Positions 1-9,540 of a DNA stretch of 64,000 nucleotides are shown in pieces. The DNA lies in NCBI GenBank assembly GCA_945910005.1, contig OX246744.1, positions 40,868,406-40,932,405 on the forward strand, in the 5' to 3' direction. The position numbers and the translations under genes were made by a program. Each line of letters opens with the position of its first letter. The stretch's first letter is position 1. Source of the DNA: Isoperla grammatica (lineage: Eukaryota > Arthropoda > Insecta > Plecoptera > Perlodidae). A model generated the notes under the pieces. That model saw nothing but the letters and a program-made list of their open reading frames with translations, was not told where the DNA came from and made no database searches.

Positions 1-468
1 ACCGCTGTAGATAATATTGTTCTGGTATATTAATATTATTATTAGTTCTTTACATATTAGTGTTGAAATTGATCTCAACTTCTTTCCTTTACCAGCAGTC
101 GGCATAGCAGGTTTTTCTTCACTACAAGGCAAGCTCAGTATAGCGCAGTGCTCGTTTTTCAACACACGACTGAATTTTATTTACAAAGAAAAAACGAGTC
201 AAAATGTATTTAATTTCCGGAACCCATCTGTCGGAGAAAAATTAACTGGAAGAATAATTCAGACTGAAAACAACAACACAACCAATGGTACTGAAATTTA
301 AACATACCGCGCTCTGCGCAAACGTAACCTAGTTTTAATCCGGGCGGTAAGAGACGCTGTGATTGGTCAGTGCAATCTTTCAGTTGGTACCCTCTATTAG
401 TACACTGTGCCTCCATGATGCCCTCAACAAACGAATAATAATAGGCCGTCCCTCCTACCAACAACCGT
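1..468. other. No gene recognised
   Basis: Mixed-composition sequence leading into the first tandem repeat. The short open frames on both strands have no recognisable motif and no convincing start context, and I see no long repeat here. Nothing further can be supported. Confidence 0.5.
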
Positions 469-1510
469 GTTGGTAGGAGTGCGGCCGTATACGAAACACT
501 CCTGCCACCCCCCAACTAGCAAACCTTACGCAGGAATGTGGGGCTACCACGAAAACCCCCGTTGGTAGGAGTGGCCCCTACTACGAAACACTCCTGCCAA
601 CCCCCCGAATAGCAAACCTAACGTAGGAATGTGGAGCTACCATAAAAACACCCGTTGGTAGGAGTGGCCCCTACTACGAAACACTCCTGCCAACCCCCCA
701 ACTAGCAAACCTAACGTAGGAATGTGGAGCTACCATAAAAACACCCGTTGGTAGGAGTGGCCCCTACTACGAAACGTTCCTGCCAACCCCCCAACTAGCA
801 AACCTAACGTAGGAATGTGGAGCTACCATGAAAACCCCCGATGGTAGAAGTGGCCCCTACTACGAAACACTCCTGCCAACCCCCCAACTAGCAAACCTAA
901 CGTAGGAATGTGGAGCTACCATAAAAACACCCGTTGGTAGGAGTGGCCCCTACTACGAAACACTCCTGCCAACCCCCCAACTAGCAAACCTAACGTAGGA
1001 ATGTGGGGCTATCACGAAAACCCCCGTTGGTAGGAGTGGCCCCTACTACGAAACACTCCTGCCAACCCCCCAACTAGCAAACCTAACGTAGGAATGTGGG
1101 GCTATCACGAAAACCCCCGTTGGTAGGAGTGGCCCCTACTACGAAACACTCCTGCCAACCCCCCAACTAGCAAACCTAACGTAGGAATGTGGAGCTACCA
1201 TGAAAACCCCCGATGGTAGAAGTGGCCCCTACTACGAAACACTCCTGCCAACCCCCCAACTAGCAAACCTAACGTAGGAATGTGGGGCTATCACGAAAAC
1301 CCCCGTTGGTAGGAGTGGCCCCTACTACGAAACACTCCTGCCCGCCCCGGGTACGGCGTAAGGAATGCACAGCTTGGAACCCCCGTCCCGTTGGTAGGAG
1401 TGCAGCCTACTACGAATTACGAAACACTCCTGCCCGCCCCGGGTACGGCGTAAGGAATGCACAGCTTGGAACCCCCGTCCCGTTGGCAGGAGTGCAGCCT
1501 ACTACAGACT
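469..1510. repeat. 93-bp tandem repeat, about 12 units
   Basis: A unit beginning GTTGGTAGGAGTGGCCCC recurs with a spacing of exactly 93 bases at 561, 654, 747, 840, 933, 1026, 1119, 1212 and 1305. The last units (1390 and 1482) change to an 85-92-base version rich in CCCGCCCCGGG. The core GGTAGGAGTGGCCCCTACTA is partly self-complementary. Neighbouring units differ by a few substitutions (GTTGG/GATGG, ACCATAAAAACA/ATCACGAAAACC). Frames across it are by-products of repetition, not genes. Confidence 0.93.
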
Positions 1511-1689
1511 GACTACTGGACTACTGTTAGATGTCTGCACGGGTACGGGCCCGGCCCGCGGCCCCGGGTACGGGCCTTGTTATGTTTATTAAGACGGGCC
1601 TGGGCCTACATATCACTAAATGAGGAAGGATTTTTTTTTTAATTGCAATGAAAGAAAAGTTATGTTATTTTACCAACATTTCGAAAACT

Positions 1690-1885
1690 TACTCAAAACC
1701 GACGGATCAGAATTTCTTGCTTTCTAGATACTTAGAATTACCAAGTCAATACGCTTTATACGAACCCACTCTCTTTGTTGTACACTTCCCACCTTTTAAA
1801 CAAAAAAATAAAATATTACAATAACGCATCAAGCCTCCTGCTCAAAACTGACGGATCACCCACTATGTTGTAAGCTGAGATCTGA
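1690..1885 (-). repeat. Dispersed inverted copy of the ~165-bp satellite
   Basis: Read on the minus strand, this stretch carries the landmarks of the satellite at 12.8-14.6 kb: an ACATAGTGGGT-type motif, AAGCAAGAAATTCTGATC and GTCAGTTTTGAGCAGGAGGC. It is diverged and incomplete. The flanking bases 1511-1689 hold nothing I recognise. Confidence 0.65.
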
Positions 1886-1994
1886 CTTTTGTGGTAATGT
1901 AACTATCTCAAACAGTTCGCAAACGTTTTTCCCGAATTCGAAAATAAATACAGAATGTATAAGCGAGCGAAGCGAGCGTCTCCACTAGACCTTT

Positions 1995-2294
1995 AAATAA
2001 ATACATAAATTCACTTTTAGAGTCTACCCACTCAGTAACTAAACTGATTTGCAGGGGGGGACTTTAATTTAAAGTGACTAAACCAACCCTGTAAGCTTAG
2101 AACACCATCGACGAGTGAGCGATAACCAATCAAAGATCGACATTTCAAATACGAAACTTATGAATCAGTGATTGGACAGTGCGAACACCTGCGGACAAAT
2201 GCCAGAATCAACAAGGCCGACTCAGAACAACTTTGAATTTATTAAGTGCTTCGTTGCTAGGACGGCTCCAAAGTCACCGTTTACTTATTCCTAA
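1995..2294 (-). repeat. Inverted copy of the SINE body at 14716-15010
   Basis: The reverse complement matches 14716-15010 over about 300 bases with scattered substitutions. Shared landmarks are CCGTTTACTTATTCC, GACGGCTCCAAAGTCACC, GTGATTGGACAGTGCGAACA and AATACATAAATTCAC. The A/T-rich tail lies at the low-coordinate end, as expected for a minus-strand retroposon. The tRNA-like head seen in the other copy is not visible here; a different sequence precedes the body. Confidence 0.75.
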
Positions 2295-2537
2295 GACTGC
2301 AGCCAGGACTCAGGGCTCACAAAGAGAAAGGAAATTCAATATTATTACCTTATTTCCTATTTCCTACGACCCTCTTCACAGAACAGTGAAGTACAGTCGC
2401 GGCTCCAAAGTCACCGTTTACTTATTCCTAAGACTGCAGCCAGGACTCAGGGCTCACAAAGAGAAAGGAAATTCAATATTATTACCTTATTTCCTATTTC
2501 CTACGACCCTCTTCACAGAACAGTGAAGTACAGTCGC
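2264..2537. repeat. 137-bp tandem duplication
   Basis: Bases 2264-2400 and 2401-2537 are practically identical; both begin GGCTCCAAAGTCACCG and end ACAGTCGC. The duplication overlaps the head side of the inverted SINE-body copy, so it arose within that repeat. The near identity suggests a recent event or an assembly duplication. Confidence 0.9.
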
Positions 2538-2619
2538 GTCAAGTGCGAGGCTCTCAATGTCCCAAATATCTGTGTATTCTATTTCATTTATAAAACTAAG
2601 TCTTCCCAGGCTACTGCAG

Positions 2620-3172
2620 AAATCTCCACGAGACTCTTATGGCACTTCGTTCTGTTTTTTTTTTTTTTTTTTTTTTTTAATGTCCGTCGATAGCGGTTGA
2701 ACAGAAAGTCCGATCAACTTGAAATTTGTACCATCCACAAGCCTTGATGTGGATTGAAGGTGTATAGTTTTGAGGCAAAATCGTTTGAAAAATTACAAAG
2801 TTACACCATAGTTACTGCAACATATTTTTCTGAAACAAAATGGCGGCAAAATGTTAGATAGCCATATTTTTTTAAAGCTTTTTCCGATCACGAATATGTT
2901 CATGTTATGGCGATCTGATAAATATTGGCAAAGTTACACAAAAGTTACTCGAAAATATATTTCTGAAACACAGTAACAGCAAAATGTGAGGTGGCTATTT
3001 TTAAGTAAATTTTTGTCCGGCCACGAATATACTAATGTAAACGCGATTTGATACATATTAGAGGCAGAAATTACATTTCTATTGCCTTCAATATCTGTTA
3101 GTAACGGTGGCGGACCGCGGCGAAAACATGACAGCGAAAATTCTTAGCAACGCACATGGCACTGCATCCAAC
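2620..3172. repeat. Dispersed ~540-bp repeat, copy A
   Basis: Matches 3700-4255 in direct orientation with roughly 85-90% identity by eye. Both copies begin CTTTATGGCAC or close to it, run through a T tract of about 21-24 bases, then AATGTCYGTCGAT, and end near AGCAACGCACAT. The T tract suggests a retroposed sequence with its A-tail on the minus strand. No coding capacity is visible. Copy A lies just outside the left inverted terminus of the 3.9-kb element; copy B lies inside it. Confidence 0.8.
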
Positions 3173-3235
3173 AATGTCCCCCTTCCTAGTATTTTTAATT
3201 CGTTTTTAATGTCTTCCAACAAACAATCACAAATA

Positions 3236-3465
3236 GTATAGGCAAATACAACCGAAATTCGGTTCGAGACGGAAATAATTATTAGAAAGGTGATTTCTTT
3301 TGCAATAGGTTCCTTGGAGCCCCCTTTACATTTTTAGAAAAATCCCCAAAAATCCTACGTGGGCAACACCCTTAAATTTTGAAAAATCCCCGCCATGTTC
3401 CAGTTTAAAAAAAAATGCCATAACTTAGGAACTGTATGTTATAAAAAGATGTAGTTTACACCAAA
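3236..3465 (+). repeat. Left terminal inverted repeat
   Basis: Pairs with 6905-7127. The best-conserved blocks are GTATAGGCAAAT, GGTTCGAGACGGAAATAATT, AAATCCCCAAAAATCC and GTGGGCAACACCCTTAA. Left and right copies differ by substitutions and small gaps, including an eight-base insertion near the left tip, so they have been diverging for some time. Confidence 0.85.
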
Positions 3466-3579
3466 ATGCGTGTGGTGACGCCTACCTGCGCAAGAGAAGA
3501 GAATTAGTGTATCACCGTGGTGTGTTTTATTAGTGGCCAGTGGAAGATTCAGCTTGTTCCTTTGTTTCGCGTGTTATTG

Positions 3580-4430
3580 GTAAGTAATGTAATTGGTATT
3601 TATACCTAACGATGCGTTAAACGCGATGTAAACAACCCTATTTAAAATCGTAAATTTTGAAATAGGCTAGACAACAAAACGCACAGCAACATCATTGAGC
3701 GGGCGAGCGAGCGTCTCCATTAGACCTTTATGGCACTTTGTTCCGTTTTTTTTTTTTTTTTTTTTTTAATGTCTGTCGATGGCGGTCGAACGGAAAGTCC
3801 GATCAACTTGAAATTTGGACCATCTACAAGCCTCAATGTGGATTGAAGGTGTAAAGTTTTGAGGCAAAATCGTTTGAAAAGTTACAAAGTTACACCATAG
3901 TTACTGCAAAATATTTTTCTGAAACAAAATGGCGGCAAAATGTGAGATAGCCATATTTCTCTAAAGCTTTTTCCAATCACGAATATGTTCATTTTATGGT
4001 GATTTGATATATATTGGCAAAGTAACTCGAAAATATTCTTCTGAAACACAGTAACAGCAAAATGTGAGGAGGCTTTCATATAGTAAAGTTTTATCCAGTC
4101 TTGAATATACTAATTTTAACGCGATCGGATGCGTATTAGAGGCAGAAATTACATTTCTATTGTTGTTAATAACTGCTAGTGGCGGACCGCGGCGTAAACA
4201 TAAGACAGAATGACAACGAACATTCTTAGCAACGCACATTGCACTGCATTCAACAGTCGGGAAGTATATTAGCTATGGAAATTAGAAAAAATTTTGCAAT
4301 GCGCATTCTTGAATTGTTGTTTATTGTTGTTTTTATAAGCTTTAAGATCTTTTCGTCAGAAAGTTCGTAGATATGGACGCGCTCAATTATCAACGCATCA
4401 AACAAAGCGTGTTCCTAGTTTTATTTACAG
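3580..4430 (+). other. Inferred leader intron in the 3.9-kb element
   Basis: A strong donor (TTGGTAAGTA, GT at 3580) and a good acceptor (TTTTATTTACAG, AG ending 4430) bracket 851 bases without coding frames. The first plausible start codon of the element gene is 74 bases past the acceptor. The intron holds copy B of the 540-bp dispersed repeat. The splice is inferred from the signals alone. Confidence 0.4.
3700..4255. repeat. Dispersed ~540-bp repeat, copy B
   Basis: Direct-orientation copy of 2620-3172, including the T tract (about 3748-3768). It is preceded by GCGAGCGAGCGTCTCCAT, also found near 1965-1985, so the full repeat probably starts a little upstream. It lies within the inferred intron of the 3.9-kb element. 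Confidence 0.8.
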
Positions 4431-4503
4431 GAGGTGGTGTGGCTGGGCTATGGTATTGTGAGTGGGGGTTGTGTTATGAACGTGGGGGAAAGGTAAAAGG
4501 AAG

Positions 4504-6650
4504 ATGGACGAAAAGTGCATATTCTGCGGTGTGTGAGTGGTAGGAGTTGAAAGTGTCAACGTGGTAAGAGGTTTAGATACTATTCGAGAACTTAGTGTAC
4601 AGAGAAAATATGGAATTGCGGAACAAATGTAGGGTGTCAGTAGTCGGTGAGTTCGCGTAAAATGTAGGAAAGCTTTTACAAGACACCCAAATCAAGTTTC
4701 AGTGGTACCAAGTGAAAGATCAAATTCACCAAAACCCCTCCTAAGACGTGCTGTACAATCCTTTGACTTAAGCGTGCTGTCTCTTTTGCGGGGAGAAGGT
4801 TGATTAAAAAGCTTACAACAAGCACCCTTATCACTACTCAAAAATTTGCGCCGTGGAAGTTTTATCAAACATTTCCAGTATTCGAATGGTTGGTTCAAGG
4901 AGATGGGACAAATGGGCGGAAATAGTTCTCAATCGCATCAATACCTCCATTGACCTGATTGCTGCCGATGCACGATATCATAAAAACTGTGATGCGCGTT
5001 TTTCAGTTCTTGGTTCTAGTATGCCGGGCGAGGTATCTGAAAATTTTGGAAGGCCTATTGACGAGTCCAAGTTAGAGGCTTTCAATGAATTATGGAACTT
5101 CCTTGATGAAAACGATGATTGCCAGTACCTTCTGTCCGAACTCATACAGAAGCTTGCACAGTTCAGTGCCGGTGCCAGCAATGACAACCTATATAGCGAA
5201 AAGCGACTGGGAGACCTCCTTTTAGCGCACTATGATGATAGCGTTCTGATATCACCCAGCATGAAGAGTTTCAGGACTGTGGTTTTGTTCCGGTTTGAAG
5301 CATCACGGATTTTAACGGACACCTGGTATAACTGCCGAAAGAAGGAGGCTGCGGAAGAAAAGAAGAGGATTCTAGACGCGGCTGTCACCATTCTCCAAGA
5401 AGAGATAAGATCTGAAGTTTATGACTGCACGACATATCCAACTTGTGAATAAATATCTGGCGGGGGAGCGAATCAAGTTGGGGAGATGCTAACTTATCTG
5501 CATAATGGTTAAATGAAGCCAATCAAAGGTCCAGCTTGCAACCAAAAGGTGCTAAGTGTTGCTCACACCAGCATATCTTTGGTGCGTTCACGTTCTTTTG
5601 TATCAGCTGTACAGGTTGGACTTAGTGTATTTCTTCACAGACGTTTTCGATCGCGACATCTAATTAACGTTCTCCATAAATTAGGCTGCTCCGTTTCCTA
5701 CAGCGAGATTTGCAAGTATGAAGCCTCCTTGACCATCAACAAGTCAAATGAAGTTCAGGATAACGGATTTGTGCAGAAAGTCTTCGATAATGCCGATCAC
5801 AATACTCGAACTGTGGATGGGCACGGAACTTTTCATGTGATGGGAGGAGTGCAGTGTGTGTGTGACGCCTGCTTCAGCCGTCCAAACAACTTCGCGAGTT
5901 TCAAGACCAAGGCTTCAAAGGGGGGCAACTTTTGTCGGAAAGTTTGGCTTCATCCCGATCGTCAGTCATGACCGGCCAATGAACAGTGGTCTGAATCGCG
6001 TGGTCGTGGAAGGCGTTCTTTCTCTGAAGTTGCGCCCAATGGATGCCAATATTGGGACGAAATACCAAAGGATTTGGATGGCGGGTCCGAAGTCACCAGA
6101 CGAACCTCACAGGGATGGAGTGGTTTTATGGAGATTGCCTCGGGGAAGAGATCCTACCAAATATCAGCTGTGGTACCTTTGCCCTGCGTCAATCTGCAAC
6201 CATCGAACCCCACCACAATCAACAGTTGTCTTCGTGACGTGATGAACCTCGCGAGCCTCCCTCCTACGTCGGCTGCCGCCCGCCAGCACAGTCTACGCGT
6301 ATATCACCAAGTCCAGGCTTGGGGGGGGGGGGGGGGGGGGGAACGTCGTTGAACCGAGAGATTGGGACTGGACCGTCGAACAGGAAAAATATATTCGTGT
6401 TCCATCCACGTTATCCCCGGCGCCGGAAAAGCTACTACACCTGATTCGCTGTGGGTGCAATGTATACTGCTCCCGTAACTGTAAATGCAGACAAAGCAGC
6501 CTAAAATGCACCACTATGTGCAGCGGGTGTGCTGGGGAGTCTTGCCTCAACAGGAATATCCCGGATTACGACGAAGAAGAAGACGAATATGAGACCGAGC
6601 AGGACCACCGCGAGCCAAAGCGCAGCAGCGACGAGCTACCTCATGTATAG
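4504..6650 (+). pseudogene. Decayed element gene: CxxC N-terminus, DGxGTFH core, C-terminal CXC cluster
   Basis: The original protein can be followed end to end, but only across several frames. ATG 4504 opens with a CIFC pair and is stopped at codon 11 (4534). From about 4765 a second frame gives CLFCGE and then DARYHKNC. The same frame runs through in-frame stops at 5450 and 5510 into SFVSAVQVGLSVFLHRRF and the core DNADHNTRTVDGHGTFH, ending at 5969. Later pieces hold SHDRPMNSGLN, GWSGFME and RVYHQVQAW. A 21-base G run (6321-6341) coincides with the last frame change, into LHLIRCGCNVYCSRNCKC and an acidic tail ending at 6650. From memory, this domain order matches a large family of uncharacterised multicopy proteins in arthropods and cnidarians; I know no established function. 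Being enclosed by inverted termini suggests a transposition protein. No catalytic triad is identified. Confidence 0.75.
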
Positions 6651-6844
6651 GATTTGGTAAAACGAAGTCGGGTGTAATATTTTATTTTTTTTACATTTTG
6701 AAATGTACATTCGCTGCCGCAAGTGTCTTTTTCATCTATTAATGAGTTAAATATCTAGACAATTCCTATATTTAAAGGGGAAAACATTACACTTTTTTTC
6801 TTACGCTTTTAACGTGTTTATGTACGATTTTGTCATTAAACGTA

Positions 6845-6850
6845 AATAAA
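6845..6850 (+). promoter_or_regulatory. Candidate poly(A) signal
   Basis: AATAAA 195 bases after the stop of the decayed element gene and before the right inverted terminus, the expected place for its 3' end signal. Confidence 0.4.
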
Positions 6851-6904
6851 CTGACAATTTACATTTTTTTCCCTGCAAGCATGCGTTCTTCATTTAAAAC
6901 GAAA

Positions 6905-7127
6905 AATTTTGACACCAAAAGCACCTCTATAGGACTATCTATTCTTAACTTATGTAATTTTTTTGAAACTGCAAGATGGCGTCGATTTTTTCAAAAATTA
7001 AGGGTGTTGCCCACGTTGGATTTTTGGGGATTTTTCTGGAAAAGTTAAGGAGGCCCCAAGGAATCAATTGCAAAAGAAATCCCCTTTCTAATAATTATTT
7101 CCGTCTCGAACCTTAATTTGCCTATAC
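6905..7127 (-). repeat. Right terminal inverted repeat
   Basis: Reverse complement of the left terminus, ending ATTTGCCTATAC, followed by TA. It carries the same conserved blocks as the left end. Confidence 0.85.
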
Positions 7128-7443
7128 TAAAATAATAACTGCAGCTGACATTTCGGGAAGCTCTAACTCCCCCCCACCCCCTTCACAACATCGTATGCCA
7201 AAATACAATCTGTACTTATTTTCTACCCACTCATTTTCAAACACTGATGTTTAGTGGGGGACATCTACTGCATGCTGATGCAATGAGAGTGGCGCACTCA
7301 GAGCTTGATTTCTAAAACAATAAGTGGGCCATCCCCAATAGTTCGCCAATCTTCTTTTAGGCAAGTAAGAGGGGGGGGGGGGGGGTTGTAACCTGAACAA
7401 ACATCCTTTCCATCTATGTCGTGTAGTCGTGTTGTGTTGTGTG
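7128..7443. other. No gene recognised
   Basis: Contains a run of 15 G at 7371-7385 and a short C-rich tract near 7170. No coding frame or larger repeat can be supported. Confidence 0.5.
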
Positions 7444-7853
7444 TTAGGTTAGGTTAGGTTACAACCTAACCTAACTCGACCCAACATAACCCAACCTAAC
7501 CTAACCCAACATAACCCAACCTAACCTAACCTAACCCAGCCTCACCTAACCTAACCTAACCTAACCTAACCTAACCTAACCTAACCTAACCTAACCTAAC
7601 CTAACCTAACCTAACCTAACCTAACCTAAGCTAACCTAACCTAACCTAACCTAACCTAACCTAACCTAACCTAACCTAACCCAACCCAACCCAACCCAAC
7701 CCAACCTAGCCTAACCTAACCTAACCTAACCTAACCTAACCTAACTTAACCTAACCTAACCTAACCTAACCTAACCTAACCTAACCTAACCTAACCTAAC
7801 CTAACCTAACCTAACCTAACCTAACCTAACCTAACCTAATGTAACCTAAACTT
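7444..7853. repeat. Interstitial telomere-type repeat (TTAGG/CCTAA)
   Basis: Begins with three TTAGG units and switches at once to the complementary strand pattern, CCTAA, which continues for almost 400 bases with CCCAAC variants near 7475-7540 and 7681-7710. The switch forms a perfect 13-base inverted repeat, GTTAGGTTAGGTT at 7448-7460 and its complement at 7463-7475, around two bases. TTAGG is the ancestral arthropod telomere repeat. Unique sequence on both sides makes this internal, not a chromosome end. Confidence 0.9.
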
Positions 7854-8281
<428 letters not shown>

Positions 8282-8389
8282 AAACCCAACCTAACAGAAC
8301 CTAACCTAGCCTAAACTAACCTAACCTAACCTAACCTTACCTAATCTAACATACCTAATCTAACCTAACGTAACGTAACCTAAACTTTC
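8282..8389. repeat. Degenerate CCTAA block
   Basis: Telomere-type pentamers with many substitutions (CTAAACTAA, TCTAACAT, GTAACGTAAC), between two hexamer blocks. Confidence 0.85.
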
Positions 8390-8544
8390 TGGTTTTCGCT
8401 TCCGTTTCCGTAGCCGTCTCCGTTTCCATTCCCATTTCCGTTCAAATTTCCGTTTCCGTTCCCGTTTCCGTTGTCGTTCTGTTTTGGTTTTCGTTTTCGT
8501 TTCCATTTCCGTTTCCGTTTCCGTTTCCGTTTCCGTTTCCGTTT
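8390..8544. repeat. Second TTTCCG hexamer block
   Basis: Entered through the same junction as the first block, with one base changed (AACTTTCTGGTTTTCGC), and left through GTTTGAACCCAACCC. It reads as a diverged copy of the first hexamer block. Confidence 0.85.
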
Positions 8545-8743
8545 GAACCCAACCCAACCCAACCTAATCTAACCTTACCTAACCTAACATAACCTAACCG
8601 AACCTAACCGAACCTAGCCTCACCTAACCTAACGTTAAACCTAACCTAACCTAACTTACCTAACCTAACCCAACCCTCTCAACCCAACCCAACTGAACCT
8701 AACCTAACCTAACCTTAACTTTCCGGTTTCCGCTTTCGTTTCC
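8545..8743. repeat. Third CCTAA/CCCAAC block
   Basis: Degenerate telomere-type repeat ending in a short hexamer remnant (CTTTCCGGTTTCCGCTTTCG) at about 8720-8740. Confidence 0.85.
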
Positions 8744-9115
8744 TGTTTGTGCATCAAACTCTCGTGTTTTTACATGTCTAAGGTGGCGGTGTTTTGGTTG
8801 CTAACAGATGTTATTCTTAGGGCATGTTCCAACTTGACGTTTTTAGTCGACTAGCTTCGCTAGCAGACTAACGCAACAATTAGTAACAATTAATAACAAC
8901 AATTGTTAATTGTTGTGGTAGTCGGCGAAGTAAGCGAAGCAGGCCAAAATAGACAAGTTGGAACATGCCCTAAGTGTTTTGTTGTAATAAAATAAGTTTT
9001 CGAGATGCCTAGACGTGTGTTTTTTCTTTCTTTTAAATCAAAGTAATTTTAGTGAGTAGTAATACTCTGGTCCTCCGGTCTATCTAAATGCAAACCTCCG
9101 CGGGACCGAACATTT
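8744..9115. repeat. Direct duplication, copy 1 (carries a MITE)
   Basis: Apart from the inserted 151-bp MITE and a small TTTC expansion, this is the same sequence as 10088-10301. Both start TGTTTGTGCATCAAACTC and end GGGACCGAACATTT. It probably spread together with the flanking telomere-type and hexamer blocks. No coding frame found. Confidence 0.92.
8820..8970. mobile_element. 151-bp MITE, PIF/Harbinger-like
   Basis: Perfect 17-base terminal inverted repeats, GGGCATGTTCCAACTTG, flank a non-coding, partly self-complementary interior. The adjoining bases are TTA on the left and TAA on the right. The duplicate at 10088-10301 preserves the uninterrupted site ATTCTTAGTGTTTTG, so the insertion is directly visible. 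A three-base TWA duplication and GG-starting ends fit PIF/Harbinger. The TTA/TAA mismatch leaves a two-base TA duplication possible. Confidence 0.85.
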
Positions 9116-9363
9116 TGGTCACTCCGGGCCGGATCAGTGAAGGTATTTAAGTAAATAATGGTGGTGTGCGACACTCGACTCAACTCGGTTCGAGCGCACC
9201 ATGGCAGTCGGGTTCGTGCAACAACAGCCTACAAGCTCATAACGTCACGCGCGGGACGCCATCTTGAAACCAGTTCAGCTGCTGGCCGCTGCGCGTAGGA
9301 CGCATTCCACCACCCGCGGGAGCTACGTCATCTCTTCGACAGCCAGCCCTCTGCAGTCAAGAA
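9116..9363. other. No gene recognised
   Basis: Moderately GC-rich sequence, with a CGCGCGGGACG segment at about 9250. Open frames here run straight into the pentamer array and have no supporting motif. Confidence 0.45.
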
Positions 9364-9540
9364 GCACAGCACAGCACAGCACAGCACAGCACAGCACAGC
9401 ACAGCACAGCACAGCACAGCAAAGCACAGCACAGCACAGCACAGCACAGCACAGCACAGCACAGCACAGCACAGCACAGCACAGCACAGCACAGCACAGC
9501 ACAGCACAGCACGGCACGGCACAGCACAGCACAGCACAGC
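9364..9540. repeat. (ACAGC)n pentamer array
   Basis: About 35 copies of a five-base unit with rare substitutions (one AAAGC near 9420, two ACGGC near 9512). Apparent AQHST- or LCCAV-type proteins in all frames are artefacts of the five-base period. Confidence 0.95.

Larger units (their letters stand above)
3236..7127. mobile_element. 3.9-kb DNA-transposon-like element with long inverted termini
   Basis: The two ends are inverted copies of each other over about 225 bases, both starting GTATAGGCAAAT, and the outermost bases are flanked by TA on both sides. If TA is the target duplication the element is 3,892 bp; the symmetry can also be drawn three bases further out, so the exact end is uncertain. 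Between the termini are an inferred leader exon, an intron, one decayed gene on the plus strand (4504-6650) and a poly(A) signal. That is the usual plan of an autonomous DNA transposon, but the gene is not a transposase I can name. The copy is dead. Superfamily unassigned. Confidence 0.7.

Noticed and set aside
210..515. 101-residue minus-strand frame
   Set aside because: It runs into the 93-bp tandem repeat and has no recognisable motif.
2179..2526. 115-residue frame with an internal duplication
   Set aside because: The duplication is the 137-bp tandem repeat within a dispersed non-coding repeat; the frame is coincidental.
3882..4239. Minus-strand frames in the 540-bp repeat
   Set aside because: Copy A has the same sequence with different interruptions, so the frames are not conserved.
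7444..7853. True chromosome end
   Set aside because: The telomere-type repeat is flanked by unrelated sequence on both sides and is partly degenerate, so it is interstitial.
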